Of a DNA stretch of 38,617 nucleotides, positions 24,733 to 33,773 are shown piece by piece. The DNA lies in contig JBCBZW010000041.1 in the NCBI GenBank assembly GCA_039815145.1, positions 1 to 38,617 on the forward strand, given 5' to 3'. The stretch comes from Pseudomonadota bacterium. GTDB lineage: Bacteria; Pseudomonadota; Gammaproteobacteria; Steroidobacterales; JBCBZW01. Each line of letters begins with the position of its first letter. The stretch's first letter is position 1. Position numbers and translations under genes: made by a program. A model generated the notes under the pieces. That model saw only the letters and a list, made by a program, of their open reading frames with translations. It did not search any database and was not told where the DNA came from.

Positions 24733-25938
24733 ATGGCTGATGCGGCCAGCGTCCCGCGGCGCTTCCTGCCCCGGGCGGCCGTGGTGCTCGGGGTGATCTC
24801 CCTCTTCAACGATCTCGCCGGCGAGATGCTCGCGCCGGTCGTCCCCCTGTTCCTGACGGCCACGCTCGGTGCTGGGCCCGCCATCGTCGGCCTGGTGGAG
24901 GGCTTCGCCCAGTCGTGCGCGAGCGTGCTAAAGCTCATCGCGGGCCTGTTGGTCGACCGGGGCGTACGGCCGAAGCGCCTGATGCTCGCCGGCTACGGGC
25001 TCGCCAGCAGCGTGCGACCCCTCATCGGAATCGCCGGCAGTTGGGGGCCGGTGCTGGTGTTGCGCGCCCTCGATCGCATCGGCAAGGGGCTGCGGGGCGC
25101 CCCACGCGATGCCCTGCTCGCCGCCTCCGTGGAGGACGCCCGCTTAGGTCGAGCCTTCGGCTTCCACCGGGCGATGGACTACGTGGGCTCGGGCTTAGGC
25201 CCGGCGATCGGTGCCGGCGCCCTCGCCCTCGGCCTCTCGCTCAAGGGCCTCTTCGCCCTGGCCGTGATCCCCGGGATCGCCGTCATGGCGCTGATCGTCT
25301 TCGGCGTGAGCGGTGAGCGCCTGGCGCCGAATGCACCGACCAAGCGCCCCGCCCTACCCGCCTGGAGCAGCCTGCCAGGACGCCTGCGCGGGCTGTTGCT
25401 CGCCGCCACCCTGCTCGCCGTCAGTGCCGTGCACGACGCCTTCCTCGTACTCTGGTTGGCCAAGCAACTCGATGACATCGCCAGCGTGTTGCTGGTGTTT
25501 GCCTTGATCAACGGCGTGCGCGCGGTGGTGGCCATGTTCGGCGGCGAGCTGAGCGATCGCCTCGGATCATTGCCGGCGATTCTGATCGGGTGGAGCCTGC
25601 GCATCGGCCTGCTGCTGTGGATCGCGAGCGCGTCGACCGCGCCAGCGACGCCCGGGGCCGCGATCATATGGGTGGTCGCCCTGACCGCCGCGATGGCGTG
25701 GAGCGCGCCGGCGGAGCTGGCCCTGCTCACGCGGGCCGCGCCTGACGGGCAGCGCGGCACCCTCCTCGGCACGTATCACATGCTCACCGGACTGGCGATG
25801 CTGCCAGGAACAGCCTTGTTCGGCCTGTTATGGCAGCAGTTCGGTACATCCATCGCCTTCTTGAGCGCTGCCGTAGGCTCAACGCTGGCGGCAGTGACCT
25901 TACTCGCTCTCTCACGACCCTCGAGGCCTCATCAATGA
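24733..25938 (+). CDS. major facilitator superfamily transporter
   Basis: A predicted inner-membrane secondary transporter of 401 aa with about 12 hydrophobic segments. MFS signatures are GLVEGFAQSCASVLKLIAGLLVDRG (loop 2-3, in two parts), DRIGKGLRGAPRDALLA and FGFHRAMDYVGSGLGPAIGA in the N-terminal half. The GKGLRxxPRDAL pattern marks a subgroup whose substrates I cannot name. It follows ubiB by 5 nt and overlaps the hotdog gene by 4 nt (ATGA), so it is in the same transcription unit, although no functional link to ubiquinone is evident. Confidence 0.88.
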   Translation: MADAASVPRRFLPRAAVVLGVISLFNDLAGEMLAPVVPLFLTATLGAGPAIVGLVEGFAQSCASVLKLIAGLLVDRGVRPKRLMLAGYGLASSVRPLIGIAGSWGPVLVLRALDRIGKGLRGAPRDALLAASVEDARLGRAFGFHRAMDYVGSGLGPAIGAGALALGLSLKGLFALAVIPGIAVMALIVFGVSGERLAPNAPTKRPALPAWSSLPGRLRGLLLAATLLAVSAVHDAFLVLWLAKQLDDIASVLLVFALINGVRAVVAMFGGELSDRLGSLPAILIGWSLRIGLLLWIASASTAPATPGAAIIWVVALTAAMAWSAPAELALLTRAAPDGQRGTLLGTYHMLTGLAMLPGTALFGLLWQQFGTSIAFLSAAVGSTLAAVTLLALSRPSRPHQ

Positions 25939-26372
25939 CGCGCGCTGAATCCCCCACCGCCCTCGCCCGAGTACGTGCCCTCGCTGACGCATCGCCCTTC
26001 GTTGCCTGGCTGGGGATCGAAGTGGTAGCTGCGGGGCGCGGTTGGGTAGAGACGGCGTTGACGCTCACGCCGGAGCATCTACAGCAGACAGGCGTGGTGC
26101 ACGCAGGCGTGCAGGCGACCCTCGCCGACAACACCGCGGGCGCAGCGGCCACTACGGTGATCGACGAAGATCAGACCGTCGTGTCCGTCGAGTTCAAGGT
26201 AAACCTCCTACGAGGCGCGCAGGGGAAGAAGCTGCTCTGTCGCAGCGATGTGCTGAAGGCTGGCGGGCGAATCGTGGTCGCCGAAGCGGCCGTGATGGTG
26301 GAAGGCCACGAGGGCTCGCGCCTGGTGAGTAAGGCGACCGTGACCTTGATGCCGGTGCCAGCGATACGCTGA
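25935..26372 (+). CDS. PaaI-type hotdog thioesterase
   Basis: A small cytosolic acyl-CoA thioesterase-like protein (145 aa) of the PaaI/YigI group. The hotdog core shows PFVAWLGIEVVAAGRGWVETAL, then the family signature QQTGVVHAGVQATLADNTAGAAA (two parts), where the His/Gly and Asp residues line the active site, and VSVEFKVNLLRGAQGK. The start ATG 25935 overlaps the MFS stop as ATGA. A longer frame from 25830 would lie within the transporter gene. The substrate is unknown. Confidence 0.88.
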   Translation: MTRAESPTALARVRALADASPFVAWLGIEVVAAGRGWVETALTLTPEHLQQTGVVHAGVQATLADNTAGAAATTVIDEDQTVVSVEFKVNLLRGAQGKKLLCRSDVLKAGGRIVVAEAAVMVEGHEGSRLVSKATVTLMPVPAIR

Positions 26373-26377
26373 CCCGC

Positions 26378-26407
26378 GGCGGCGGCAGGCCCTCCCCTGC
26401 CGCCGCC
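26378..26407. terminator. bidirectional hairpin between convergent genes
   Basis: GGCGGCGGCAGG at 26378-26389 pairs perfectly over 12 bp with 26396-26407 and leaves a 6-nt loop. It sits in the 53-nt gap between the thioesterase gene (plus) and the DUF5666 gene (minus), as expected for a shared terminator. It lacks a T-run on either side. Confidence 0.65.
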
Positions 26408-26425
26408 ACCGCGACTGACTAGGGA

Positions 26426-27964
<1,539 letters not shown>

Positions 27965-28012
27965 TGTGTCCTATAGAAAGTAGTAACTAAGTAAACAAAA
28001 GGTGATGACGAC

Positions 28013-28840
28013 CTAGTCGTCTTGAATGAGGTAGATGCCAATCCCCAGACGGCTCGTGCCACGCGATTTGCTGCCTTCGGGGTCCGCCTCGTGGCGGGCG
28101 AGCCAGTCATCGCTCTCCTGCAGCAGCGTGGCGGCTCGCGCTTCGACAAACTCGGCGAAGGCCTCCGCGCTCGTACTGGCGACGGCCTCACGGGAGGCCC
28201 GGCCTTCGAAGCGGCTGGGCGCCTCCGCGTCGCGGAACAGGTTGTAGTTGATGGTGTTGCCGAGGTCTTCGAGCACGGAGCCCCCGCGCACGATGGCGGA
28301 GAGATCCAGCTGCGCCGGCATGTAGTAGCGCTTCAGCACCCGCCAGCACCCGTCTTCCCCACGACTGATCGCCCCGACCTGCTCGAGCTCTCCGATCAGC
28401 GCTCGCGGGGGCAGATCCCCGGCGAAACGCTTGAGTAGTGCCGACAGGGAAGGTGCAGCGAGGTCGTCAGGGTTGTCGTCCGGTAGGGGCAGCGGACCCC
28501 CGGAGGCATCGCAGAAGTCGCCGTCGAGATGCCAGCCGGCGAGCACGCGCGTGGCGGGCAGCACGTAGCCGAGATCCCGATCCTCGGTCCGTTCCCGGGC
28601 CGATTTACGGATACGACCGACCTCCTTGCGGCTGATGCCGGTGAGGATCGCCACCCGGGCACTGTTGGTCTCGCGTCCCCGGATGCCGTAGTCCTCACCG
28701 GCGACATCCACGAAGACCGCCTTGGCCAGCTCCACGAAGTCCTTGAAGGGCACGCTGGAGCGAATCAGCAGCCGAGCGATGGGCCGAAGCATCAGGCGAC
28801 AGGCCCGAGCGATGGCTGAGTTTCGATTAGCATCGTCCAT
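28013..28840 (-). CDS. DUF6502 family protein, possible DNA-binding regulator
   Basis: A 275-aa cytosolic protein of the DUF6502 type. The N-terminal half contains LMLRPIARLLIRSSVPFKDFVELAK and a segment SARVAILTGISRKEVGRIRK (residues ~60-79) that looks like a helix-turn-helix, suggesting transcription regulation. The rest shows VLAGWHLDGDFCDASGGPLPLP and a conserved NTINYNLF. Function is not established for the family. The ATG at 28840 lies inside a perfect inverted repeat and only about 8 nt after a TATATT box. The DUF5666 lipoprotein gene follows 48 nt downstream, so the two are probably cotranscribed. Confidence 0.8.
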   Translation of the reverse strand: MDDANRNSAIARACRLMLRPIARLLIRSSVPFKDFVELAKAVFVDVAGEDYGIRGRETNSARVAILTGISRKEVGRIRKSARERTEDRDLGYVLPATRVLAGWHLDGDFCDASGGPLPLPDDNPDDLAAPSLSALLKRFAGDLPPRALIGELEQVGAISRGEDGCWRVLKRYYMPAQLDLSAIVRGGSVLEDLGNTINYNLFRDAEAPSRFEGRASREAVASTSAEAFAEFVEARAATLLQESDDWLARHEADPEGSKSRGTSRLGIGIYLIQDD

Positions 28841-28877
28841 ATGTGGTCAATATACGCCCACATATGGAGATTGAGAA
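28837..28877 (-). promoter_or_regulatory. promoter with operator-like inverted repeat over the DUF6502 start
   Basis: CCATATGTGG (28837-28846) and CCACATATGG (28858-28867) are exact reverse complements separated by 11 nt. On the minus strand the spacer contains TATATT (28849-28854), a -10-like box. TTCTCA (28872-28877), matching TTGACA at four of six bases, lies 17 nt upstream of it. The start ATG (28838-28840) is inside the promoter-distal arm. A transcript would begin within a base or two of the ATG, so it may be leaderless. A protein bound to the repeat would block the promoter; autoregulation by the DUF6502 protein is an inference. Confidence 0.6.
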
Positions 28878-29002
28878 GTGTTTGGGGATGGCGACAGAGC
28901 ACCGCCCCGGAAGCGAACCCGGTGTCGCGCAACGAGGCGTGCGTCGGCTGGTTGCCGGAGCAGGGGCACGAGCAGGGGCCCAGCCGCGAACCGGCGGAGC
29001 GG

Positions 29003-29018
29003 CGCGCCTGCAGGCGCG
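29003..29018. terminator. 16-nt palindrome after the permease gene
   Basis: CGCGCCTGCAGGCGCG is a perfect palindrome starting 23 nt beyond the permease stop. It could fold as a 6-bp stem with a TGCA loop and act as a weak terminator. The rest of 28868-29040 contains no gene that I can support. Confidence 0.35.
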
Positions 29019-29040
29019 GTAGGGCGGCGGGGAGGGCGGC

Positions 29041-30870
29041 CTAGAGGCCGTAGAGCAGCGTGAGCACCACGGAGAGGGTCAGCCAGACGATCAAGGTCAG
29101 CGGCACGCCCACGCGCAGAAAGTCGCTGAACTTGTAGCCGCCGGCACTCAACACGAGGAGATTGGTCTGGTAGCCGATCGGCGTGGCGTAGCTCATGTTG
29201 GCACCGAACAAGACGGCTAGCACGAAGGGTTCGATCGGGGCGCCGAGGCTCTGCGCGATGCCGATCGCGATCGGCGTGCCGATCACCGCCGCGGCGTTGT
29301 TGGAGACCACGTTGGTGATCACCGCCATCAGCAACATCAAGCCGCTCATCACGATGGGGATGGGCAGGTTCTGCGTCAGCCCCACATAGGAGTCCGCCAG
29401 GAAGGCGGCACCCCCCGTCGCCATCAGGGCGGACCCCAAGGCGAGACTCACCACGATCACCAGGATCACCGGTGCGCTCAGCGCGGAACTCAGGTCCCGC
29501 CAGGTCAGACAGCCCGTGAGAATCATCAGCGCCACGCCGGTAAGGGAGCTTACGGAGATGGGCATGATGTCGAGGGCGGCAGAGCCGATGACCGCGAGCA
29601 TGATGCCGAGCGCCCAGCGAGCGCGTTCGGTGTAGGGCAGATCGGTGGTGCCGTCCAACACGAGCATGTCGCTCGAGCGCTTCAGTTCGTTGATCGCATC
29701 GCGCGTGCCCTGGACGAGAATCACATCGCCCGCGCGCAAGCGCACGTCTCGCAGCTCGCTGTTACCCGTCGGATCCCCCTTGGCGCGGTGGAGTGCGAGC
29801 GGCATCAGGCGATAGCGGGTGGAGAAGCGAGTTCGGCGCAGCGTGCGATGGTGCAGGGGCGAGCCACGGGTGACCACTACCTCGGCCAGCTGCTGGCCGG
29901 CGGCGGCAAGCTGATCATCACCGGTGATCGGCTGTTCCGGATCGTCCGCGCTGTACAGGCGCGTGCCGAGCACGCGCTCGAACTCCTTCAGGCGCTCGGG
30001 CGTGTCGTTCACCACCAGGCGATCGCCCGCCATGATCTGCACCGAGGGCAAGCGCGTGAGGTAGAGGTTCTCACCGCGCTGGATGCGCTCGATCTTGATG
30101 TTGTCCTCCGTGCGCTTGCGCACCTCGGCCAGCGTACGGCCGTTGGCGAAGCTGTCGTCATTCACGTGGAGGAGGGCGGTGAAGACGCGGGGTGAAGTAT
30201 CACTGAGCAGGGCCTGGCGCTCGGGGAGAAGGCGCGGCGCCACCTGCCACAGGTAGATCACACCCACGGTGCCGGCGATCAGCGCAGGCAGGGTGAAGTC
30301 GAACATGCCCATGCGCGGCTGCCCCAGGTCCTGCGCGATGGAGACCACCAGCAAGTTGGTCGACGTGCCGATGGTCGTGGCCATGCCGCCGAGCAGCGTC
30401 GCCAGGCCCATGGGCATCAACACCGCCGAGGCCGGCTTGCGGTTCTGAATGGACACGCTGACCAGAATGGGCAGCAACATCACCACGATCGGCGTGTTGT
30501 TGACGAAGGCACTGAGCAGCGCACCTAGCGTCAGCGTTAGTAGCAAGGACATCACCGGATTGCGCTGCCAGCCCTGGGAGAGGGCAACGGCGAGCGGTTT
30601 CAGCGCGCCGGTGGTCTCCAGGCCCTTGCCCACGATCATGAGCGCACAGATGGTGATCAGCGCCTCGTGGCCAAAGCCCATGAGGAACTCGGTGGGGGCG
30701 AGGGGTACACCCTGGGGGGCGTAGGGGAAGAACTGAAACAGCAATACCAGCAAGACCAGAATGGTCAGGCAGGACGTCTCGAGCGGCAGGCGATCCCGGG
30801 AGAACAGCACCAGGGCGCCGAGCGTGAGCAGCATGACGATGAGGCCGTGCAGATCGGGCAGGGAAGCCAT
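29041..30870 (-). CDS. SLC13/DASS-type permease with TrkA-C (RCK) domains
   Basis: A predicted inner-membrane anion or dicarboxylate/sulphate transporter of 609 aa. Two membrane halves flank a soluble centre. The N-terminal half (about residues 1-215) has LLSAFVNNTPIVVMLLPI and GMATTIGTSTNLLVV. The C-terminal half (~415-609) repeats the pattern with VVSNNAAAVIGTPIAIGIAQ and SYATPIGYQTNLLVL; the SNT/NNT-like motifs are the substrate and sodium sites of the family. The centre (~225-400) holds two TrkA-C-like modules ending in GDRLVV and GDVILVQG. This architecture is that of SLC13 permeases annotated as SLC13/ArsB-like. The actual substrate is unknown. Confidence 0.9.
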   Translation of the reverse strand: MASLPDLHGLIVMLLTLGALVLFSRDRLPLETSCLTILVLLVLLFQFFPYAPQGVPLAPTEFLMGFGHEALITICALMIVGKGLETTGALKPLAVALSQGWQRNPVMSLLLTLTLGALLSAFVNNTPIVVMLLPILVSVSIQNRKPASAVLMPMGLATLLGGMATTIGTSTNLLVVSIAQDLGQPRMGMFDFTLPALIAGTVGVIYLWQVAPRLLPERQALLSDTSPRVFTALLHVNDDSFANGRTLAEVRKRTEDNIKIERIQRGENLYLTRLPSVQIMAGDRLVVNDTPERLKEFERVLGTRLYSADDPEQPITGDDQLAAAGQQLAEVVVTRGSPLHHRTLRRTRFSTRYRLMPLALHRAKGDPTGNSELRDVRLRAGDVILVQGTRDAINELKRSSDMLVLDGTTDLPYTERARWALGIMLAVIGSAALDIMPISVSSLTGVALMILTGCLTWRDLSSALSAPVILVIVVSLALGSALMATGGAAFLADSYVGLTQNLPIPIVMSGLMLLMAVITNVVSNNAAAVIGTPIAIGIAQSLGAPIEPFVLAVLFGANMSYATPIGYQTNLLVLSAGGYKFSDFLRVGVPLTLIVWLTLSVVLTLLYGL

Positions 30871-31167
30871 AGAACGCTTAAGGGAGCTGGGCCGAAGCTT
30901 GACTGCGGTTCGGGTGAGGAGAAGCTCAGCGGCTACGTGGCCGCAGCACCCACACCGAATCGAAGCGCAGCGCCGAGGCGACCGCAGACGACGCTGCTGC
31001 GGCAGCGCAGACAGGTGCCGACATGATTCCCCCGGAGCTCGATTGAGAAGTGGCGAACGCGACGCGTTCGTGTTTGGCGTGCTCAGCTCAGGGGAGAGTT
31101 AGCCCTTCGCTCGGCGAACGCCCTGGCAGGTTAATCGGCCCCGCCCGGACGGGCAAGCGTGTGAAGC
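30871..31167. other. intergenic region between permease and FlhC-like gene
   Basis: No gene seen over 297 nt. CGAACGCG (31054-31061) and CGCGTTCG (31063-31070) form a perfect inverted repeat around one base. The promoter of the permease should lie near 30871-30950, but I could not pick a convincing -10/-35 pair. Confidence 0.4.
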
Positions 31168-31794
31168 TCACCCCGCCTGAGCGCGACTCGCCGCGTGGCG
31201 TCGGCGGGTGGCGAGGTCACAGACGGATTTCGCCGATCGCCGCCGCTGCACCCCTTTCAGTCGGCAGCAGGGGCAGTGACCCTCATCCATCTCCATCACA
31301 TGATGCACGTAGACGCCCGCACAGGCAGCGCAGGCCATGAGCACGAGCTCATCGCCGCGCTCCAGGGCCCGATACAAGCCCCAGGCGCGCTCGAAGCAGA
31401 AGTGGGGGGTGCGATGGAGGGACCGGTACGTCTCGAAGGCCAGGCAAAAGCGCAGACCGATCTCCAGGGGGTTGGCGCGTTCGAGATCGTCGAGGCTCCC
31501 GTCGGGCGCCAGCGCAAGCACATCGCTCGCCAGCAGGAGCATCGCCAGCGACGTCGCCTCGCACTGGTAGGTGGCGTTGCGCACGTAGATCGACGTGCGT
31601 GACGGTGACTTGCCCCGTTGCCGCTTGACGGCGTGCACCTCGTCCTTGAAGTACCGTCCGTAGAGGCGGCGGATACGGTCGTCCGACAGCCCCGTGCACG
31701 ACTTTATCGTGCACGTGCGCGCTTCGTGCCCAATCATCCGTAGGGCGAGTTCGGTGCGCTGGCGCTCATCCAGATAGCCGGCAATCTGCTCCAT
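31168..31794 (-). CDS. flhC: FlhC-like transcriptional regulator
   Basis: FlhC joins FlhD in the FlhD4C2 activator of flagellar class II genes in enteric and related bacteria. This 208-aa protein follows FlhC along its length: RTELALRMIGHEARTCTI resembles the N-terminal helix, GLSDDRIRRLYGRYF matches the LSRxRLxKLYKE region, and PHFCFERAWGLYRALERGDELVLMACAACAG (in parts) matches the stretch before the zinc site. The four zinc Cys are kept: Cys155, Cys158, Cys174 and Cys177 (CAAC...CPCC). Similarity to the enteric protein is low, so its targets may not be flagellar. AGGAGAG precedes ATG 31794. It is divergent from a tandem FlhD-like gene. Confidence 0.72.
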   Translation of the reverse strand: MEQIAGYLDERQRTELALRMIGHEARTCTIKSCTGLSDDRIRRLYGRYFKDEVHAVKRQRGKSPSRTSIYVRNATYQCEATSLAMLLLASDVLALAPDGSLDDLERANPLEIGLRFCLAFETYRSLHRTPHFCFERAWGLYRALERGDELVLMACAACAGVYVHHVMEMDEGHCPCCRLKGVQRRRSAKSVCDLATRRRHAASRAQAG

Positions 31795-31860
31795 CTTTCT
31801 CTCCTGATCGCGGTCCTACGATACCAGGTGTACCGCACCAATGATGATGCATCGCACAGG

Positions 31861-31886
31861 AAAATTGCGCCTTTTGGAGCAATTTT
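31861..31886. promoter_or_regulatory. operator-like palindrome P1
   Basis: AATTGCGCC (31863-31871), four T, GGAGCAATT (31876-31884): an inverted repeat with one mismatched pair, extended by AA and TT on the flanks. It lies 69 nt before the FlhC-like start. P2 is its near-exact reverse complement. Confidence 0.75.
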
Positions 31887-31903
31887 CGCGCCTCGGCTTC
31901 CCT

Positions 31904-31925
31904 AATTGCTCCATTTGGCGCAATT
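31904..31925. promoter_or_regulatory. operator-like palindrome P2
   Basis: AATTGCTCC (31904-31912), ATTT, GGCGCAATT (31917-31925). Both arms are identical to those of P1 read on the opposite strand. The centres of P1 and P2 are 41 bp apart, close to four helical turns, so proteins bound to both would face the same side of the DNA. P2 ends 115 nt before the FlhD-like start. Confidence 0.75.
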
Positions 31926-32040
31926 ATGGGGATGAAACCCGCCTAGGGGCAATGCCTAGAATCGAGTCAGAGCAGGCAGCGCGCGGCGAACCTTGAGCCA
32001 CACGACGGCTCGGAAGGGCACCGCGAAGGGAGATCTGGAG

Positions 32041-32739
32041 ATGGACGTCCTCAGTAGCTCGGCACCGCCGGGACCTTGGCAGCACAGCCCACCGGACGAG
32101 CGCGCGAGACGCGAACTCGCGGCGCTGAACGATCGGTTCCTCGAGGTCATCCGCCTGCTCGCCCTGGCCCCGGCGCACGCGGCGGACAACGCCGAGCAGG
32201 ATGCCCACATCCTGGGCTTGGACCTCACCCTCGCCGAACGTGTGGCCCACCTCCCCATGGCGCGCCGGCGCGAGCTGGCCGCCTGCCCCTACGCCCTGGT
32301 CGGGGTCGGGTTGGGCGATCTGGAGTTTTGGCGACAGACGGCCGGCCCCCACGGCAGGCCTGCTACCTACCGGCGCGCCCCGGGTGGCGGGAGCTTCTCC
32401 CCCGCCCACGCCGCAGCACTGCGAGACGCGCTGTTCCTGACCCTGGCCTACGCCTGGCATCTGGCTCAGACGGCCCCGGTGAGCGCGCGCTGGATGCTGG
32501 GCGCATGCCCGGAGGCTTTGACCTTGCTGCGCCAGCTGCCCTTCAGCAGCCTCGGTCGGATCGCCGATGAATGCCCCGGGCTGCTACGCGCTCGCCTGGC
32601 AGACCACAGACGGTTTTGGAACGACCTGGTGAGCGCCGTGGCGAGCGGCGCCCAGCAGAGCCGCTTCGCTGCCGTTTCACTGGGGTTGCAGCTATCGGCC
32701 GCGGCGGGCGCGCCGCGCAATCGAGAGGGCACTTCCTAG
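32041..32739 (+). CDS. putative tandem FlhD-like protein
   Basis: The 232-aa protein appears to contain two FlhD-like units. Unit 1 (residues ~25-98) reads ELAALNDRFLEVIRLLALAP, HILGLDLTLAERVAHLPMARRRELA and LGDLEFWR, resembling the FlhD pattern of LNLSYLLLAQRLI, FRLGINEEMATTLAALTLPQ and CHFRFD. Unit 2 (~124-196) repeats it with LFLTLAYAWHLAQ, WMLGACPEALTLLRQLPFSS and LADHRRFW. FlhD normally works as a dimer of ~115-aa chains, so this could be a covalent dimer. The assignment is by eye and supported by the divergent FlhC-like gene. ATG 32041 is preferred to TTG 31993 because GGGAGATCTGGAG precedes it. Its end overlaps the dehydratase gene by 4 nt (CTAG). Confidence 0.5.
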   Translation: MDVLSSSAPPGPWQHSPPDERARRELAALNDRFLEVIRLLALAPAHAADNAEQDAHILGLDLTLAERVAHLPMARRRELAACPYALVGVGLGDLEFWRQTAGPHGRPATYRRAPGGGSFSPAHAAALRDALFLTLAYAWHLAQTAPVSARWMLGACPEALTLLRQLPFSSLGRIADECPGLLRARLADHRRFWNDLVSAVASGAQQSRFAAVSLGLQLSAAAGAPRNREGTS

Positions 32740-33773
32740 GGCAGTGGCCGGCCTTCGAGTACGGCGGCAAAGAGGGATGCGTCCACGTTCCCGCCGCTGA
32801 TCACGGCCACGGTGCGGCCCTGATCAGGCGCGAGCGGCCCTACGGCACCTTCGATCAACGCCGCCGTCCCCAGGGCACCGGACGGCTCTACCACCAGCTT
32901 GGCCTGCCGGAACAGCAGGCGCATCCCCTGCATGATGGCGTCCTCCGACACGGTGACCATGTCGTGAACGAGGTTCATCACGACGGGAAAGGTGTGCTGG
33001 CCGAGAAACGGCGTGCGCGTGCCATCGGCAATCGTGGGCGGATTATCCACCCAACAGAGGCGTTTGCTGCGGAAGGAGCGGGTGGCGTCATCGGCCAACG
33101 CTGGCTCCACGCCGATCACCTGACAATTCGATTCGCTCATCGCCACCGCCGTGGCGATACCGGATAGCAGGCCGCCGCCGCCCGTGCACACGAGGATTCG
33201 CGCCACGTCGGGTGCCTGCTTGAGGATCTCCAGCCCCACCGTCGCCTGCCCCCCGATCACATCGAGGTGGTCGTAGGGCGGAATGATCGGCAGGCCGCGC
33301 TCGGCGGCGAGCTGCGCGCCGAGGGCTTCGCGGCGCGTGGTGGCGGGATCGTACTGCACGATCTTCGCCCCGCGCGCCTCAGTGGCCTCGCGCTTCACCG
33401 CCGGCACGTTGCTCGGCATTACCACCGTCACCTCGATGCCCAGCATCGCGCCGGCCATGGCAAGGGCCTGGCCGTGGTTGCCTGAGGAGTAGGTGAGCAC
33501 GCCGTTCTCGGCGCTGCCGGCGTCGCGCAACGCGGTGAGGGCGTTGTAGGCGCCGCGGAACTTGAAGGCGCCCGTGTGCTGGAGGTTCTCGCACTTCACC
33601 GCGACGCCTGCACCGCCGCCGTTCGCCGCCAAAGCGTCGAGGCTCAGCAGCGGGGTCGGGCGGGCCTTGCCGGCGAGGCGTTGCTCCGCTTGGCGCACGC
33701 GCTCGAACAGGTCCTCGCGTTGCGCGTCGGAGAAGGTCTCGGAGACCTCCGGCAGCTCCATCGTTTGCGCCAT
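32736..33773 (-). CDS. PLP-dependent threonine/serine dehydratase family protein
   Basis: A fold-type II PLP enzyme of the threonine dehydratase/serine racemase/hydroxyaspartate ammonia-lyase group. Lys71 in AFKFRGA binds PLP, SSGNHGQALA (residues 96-105) contacts the cofactor, and TGGGGLLSG (197-205) holds its phosphate. Near the C-terminus ISGGNVD is the usual SGGN motif. The 345-aa length lacks the ACT regulatory domain of biosynthetic IlvA, so a catabolic or racemase role is more likely; the substrate is not certain. The ATG at 33773 directly abuts the stop of the upstream peptidase gene. Its stop overlaps that of the FlhD-like gene on the other strand. Confidence 0.9.
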   Translation of the reverse strand: MAQTMELPEVSETFSDAQREDLFERVRQAEQRLAGKARPTPLLSLDALAANGGGAGVAVKCENLQHTGAFKFRGAYNALTALRDAGSAENGVLTYSSGNHGQALAMAGAMLGIEVTVVMPSNVPAVKREATEARGAKIVQYDPATTRREALGAQLAAERGLPIIPPYDHLDVIGGQATVGLEILKQAPDVARILVCTGGGGLLSGIATAVAMSESNCQVIGVEPALADDATRSFRSKRLCWVDNPPTIADGTRTPFLGQHTFPVVMNLVHDMVTVSEDAIMQGMRLLFRQAKLVVEPSGALGTAALIEGAVGPLAPDQGRTVAVISGGNVDASLFAAVLEGRPLP

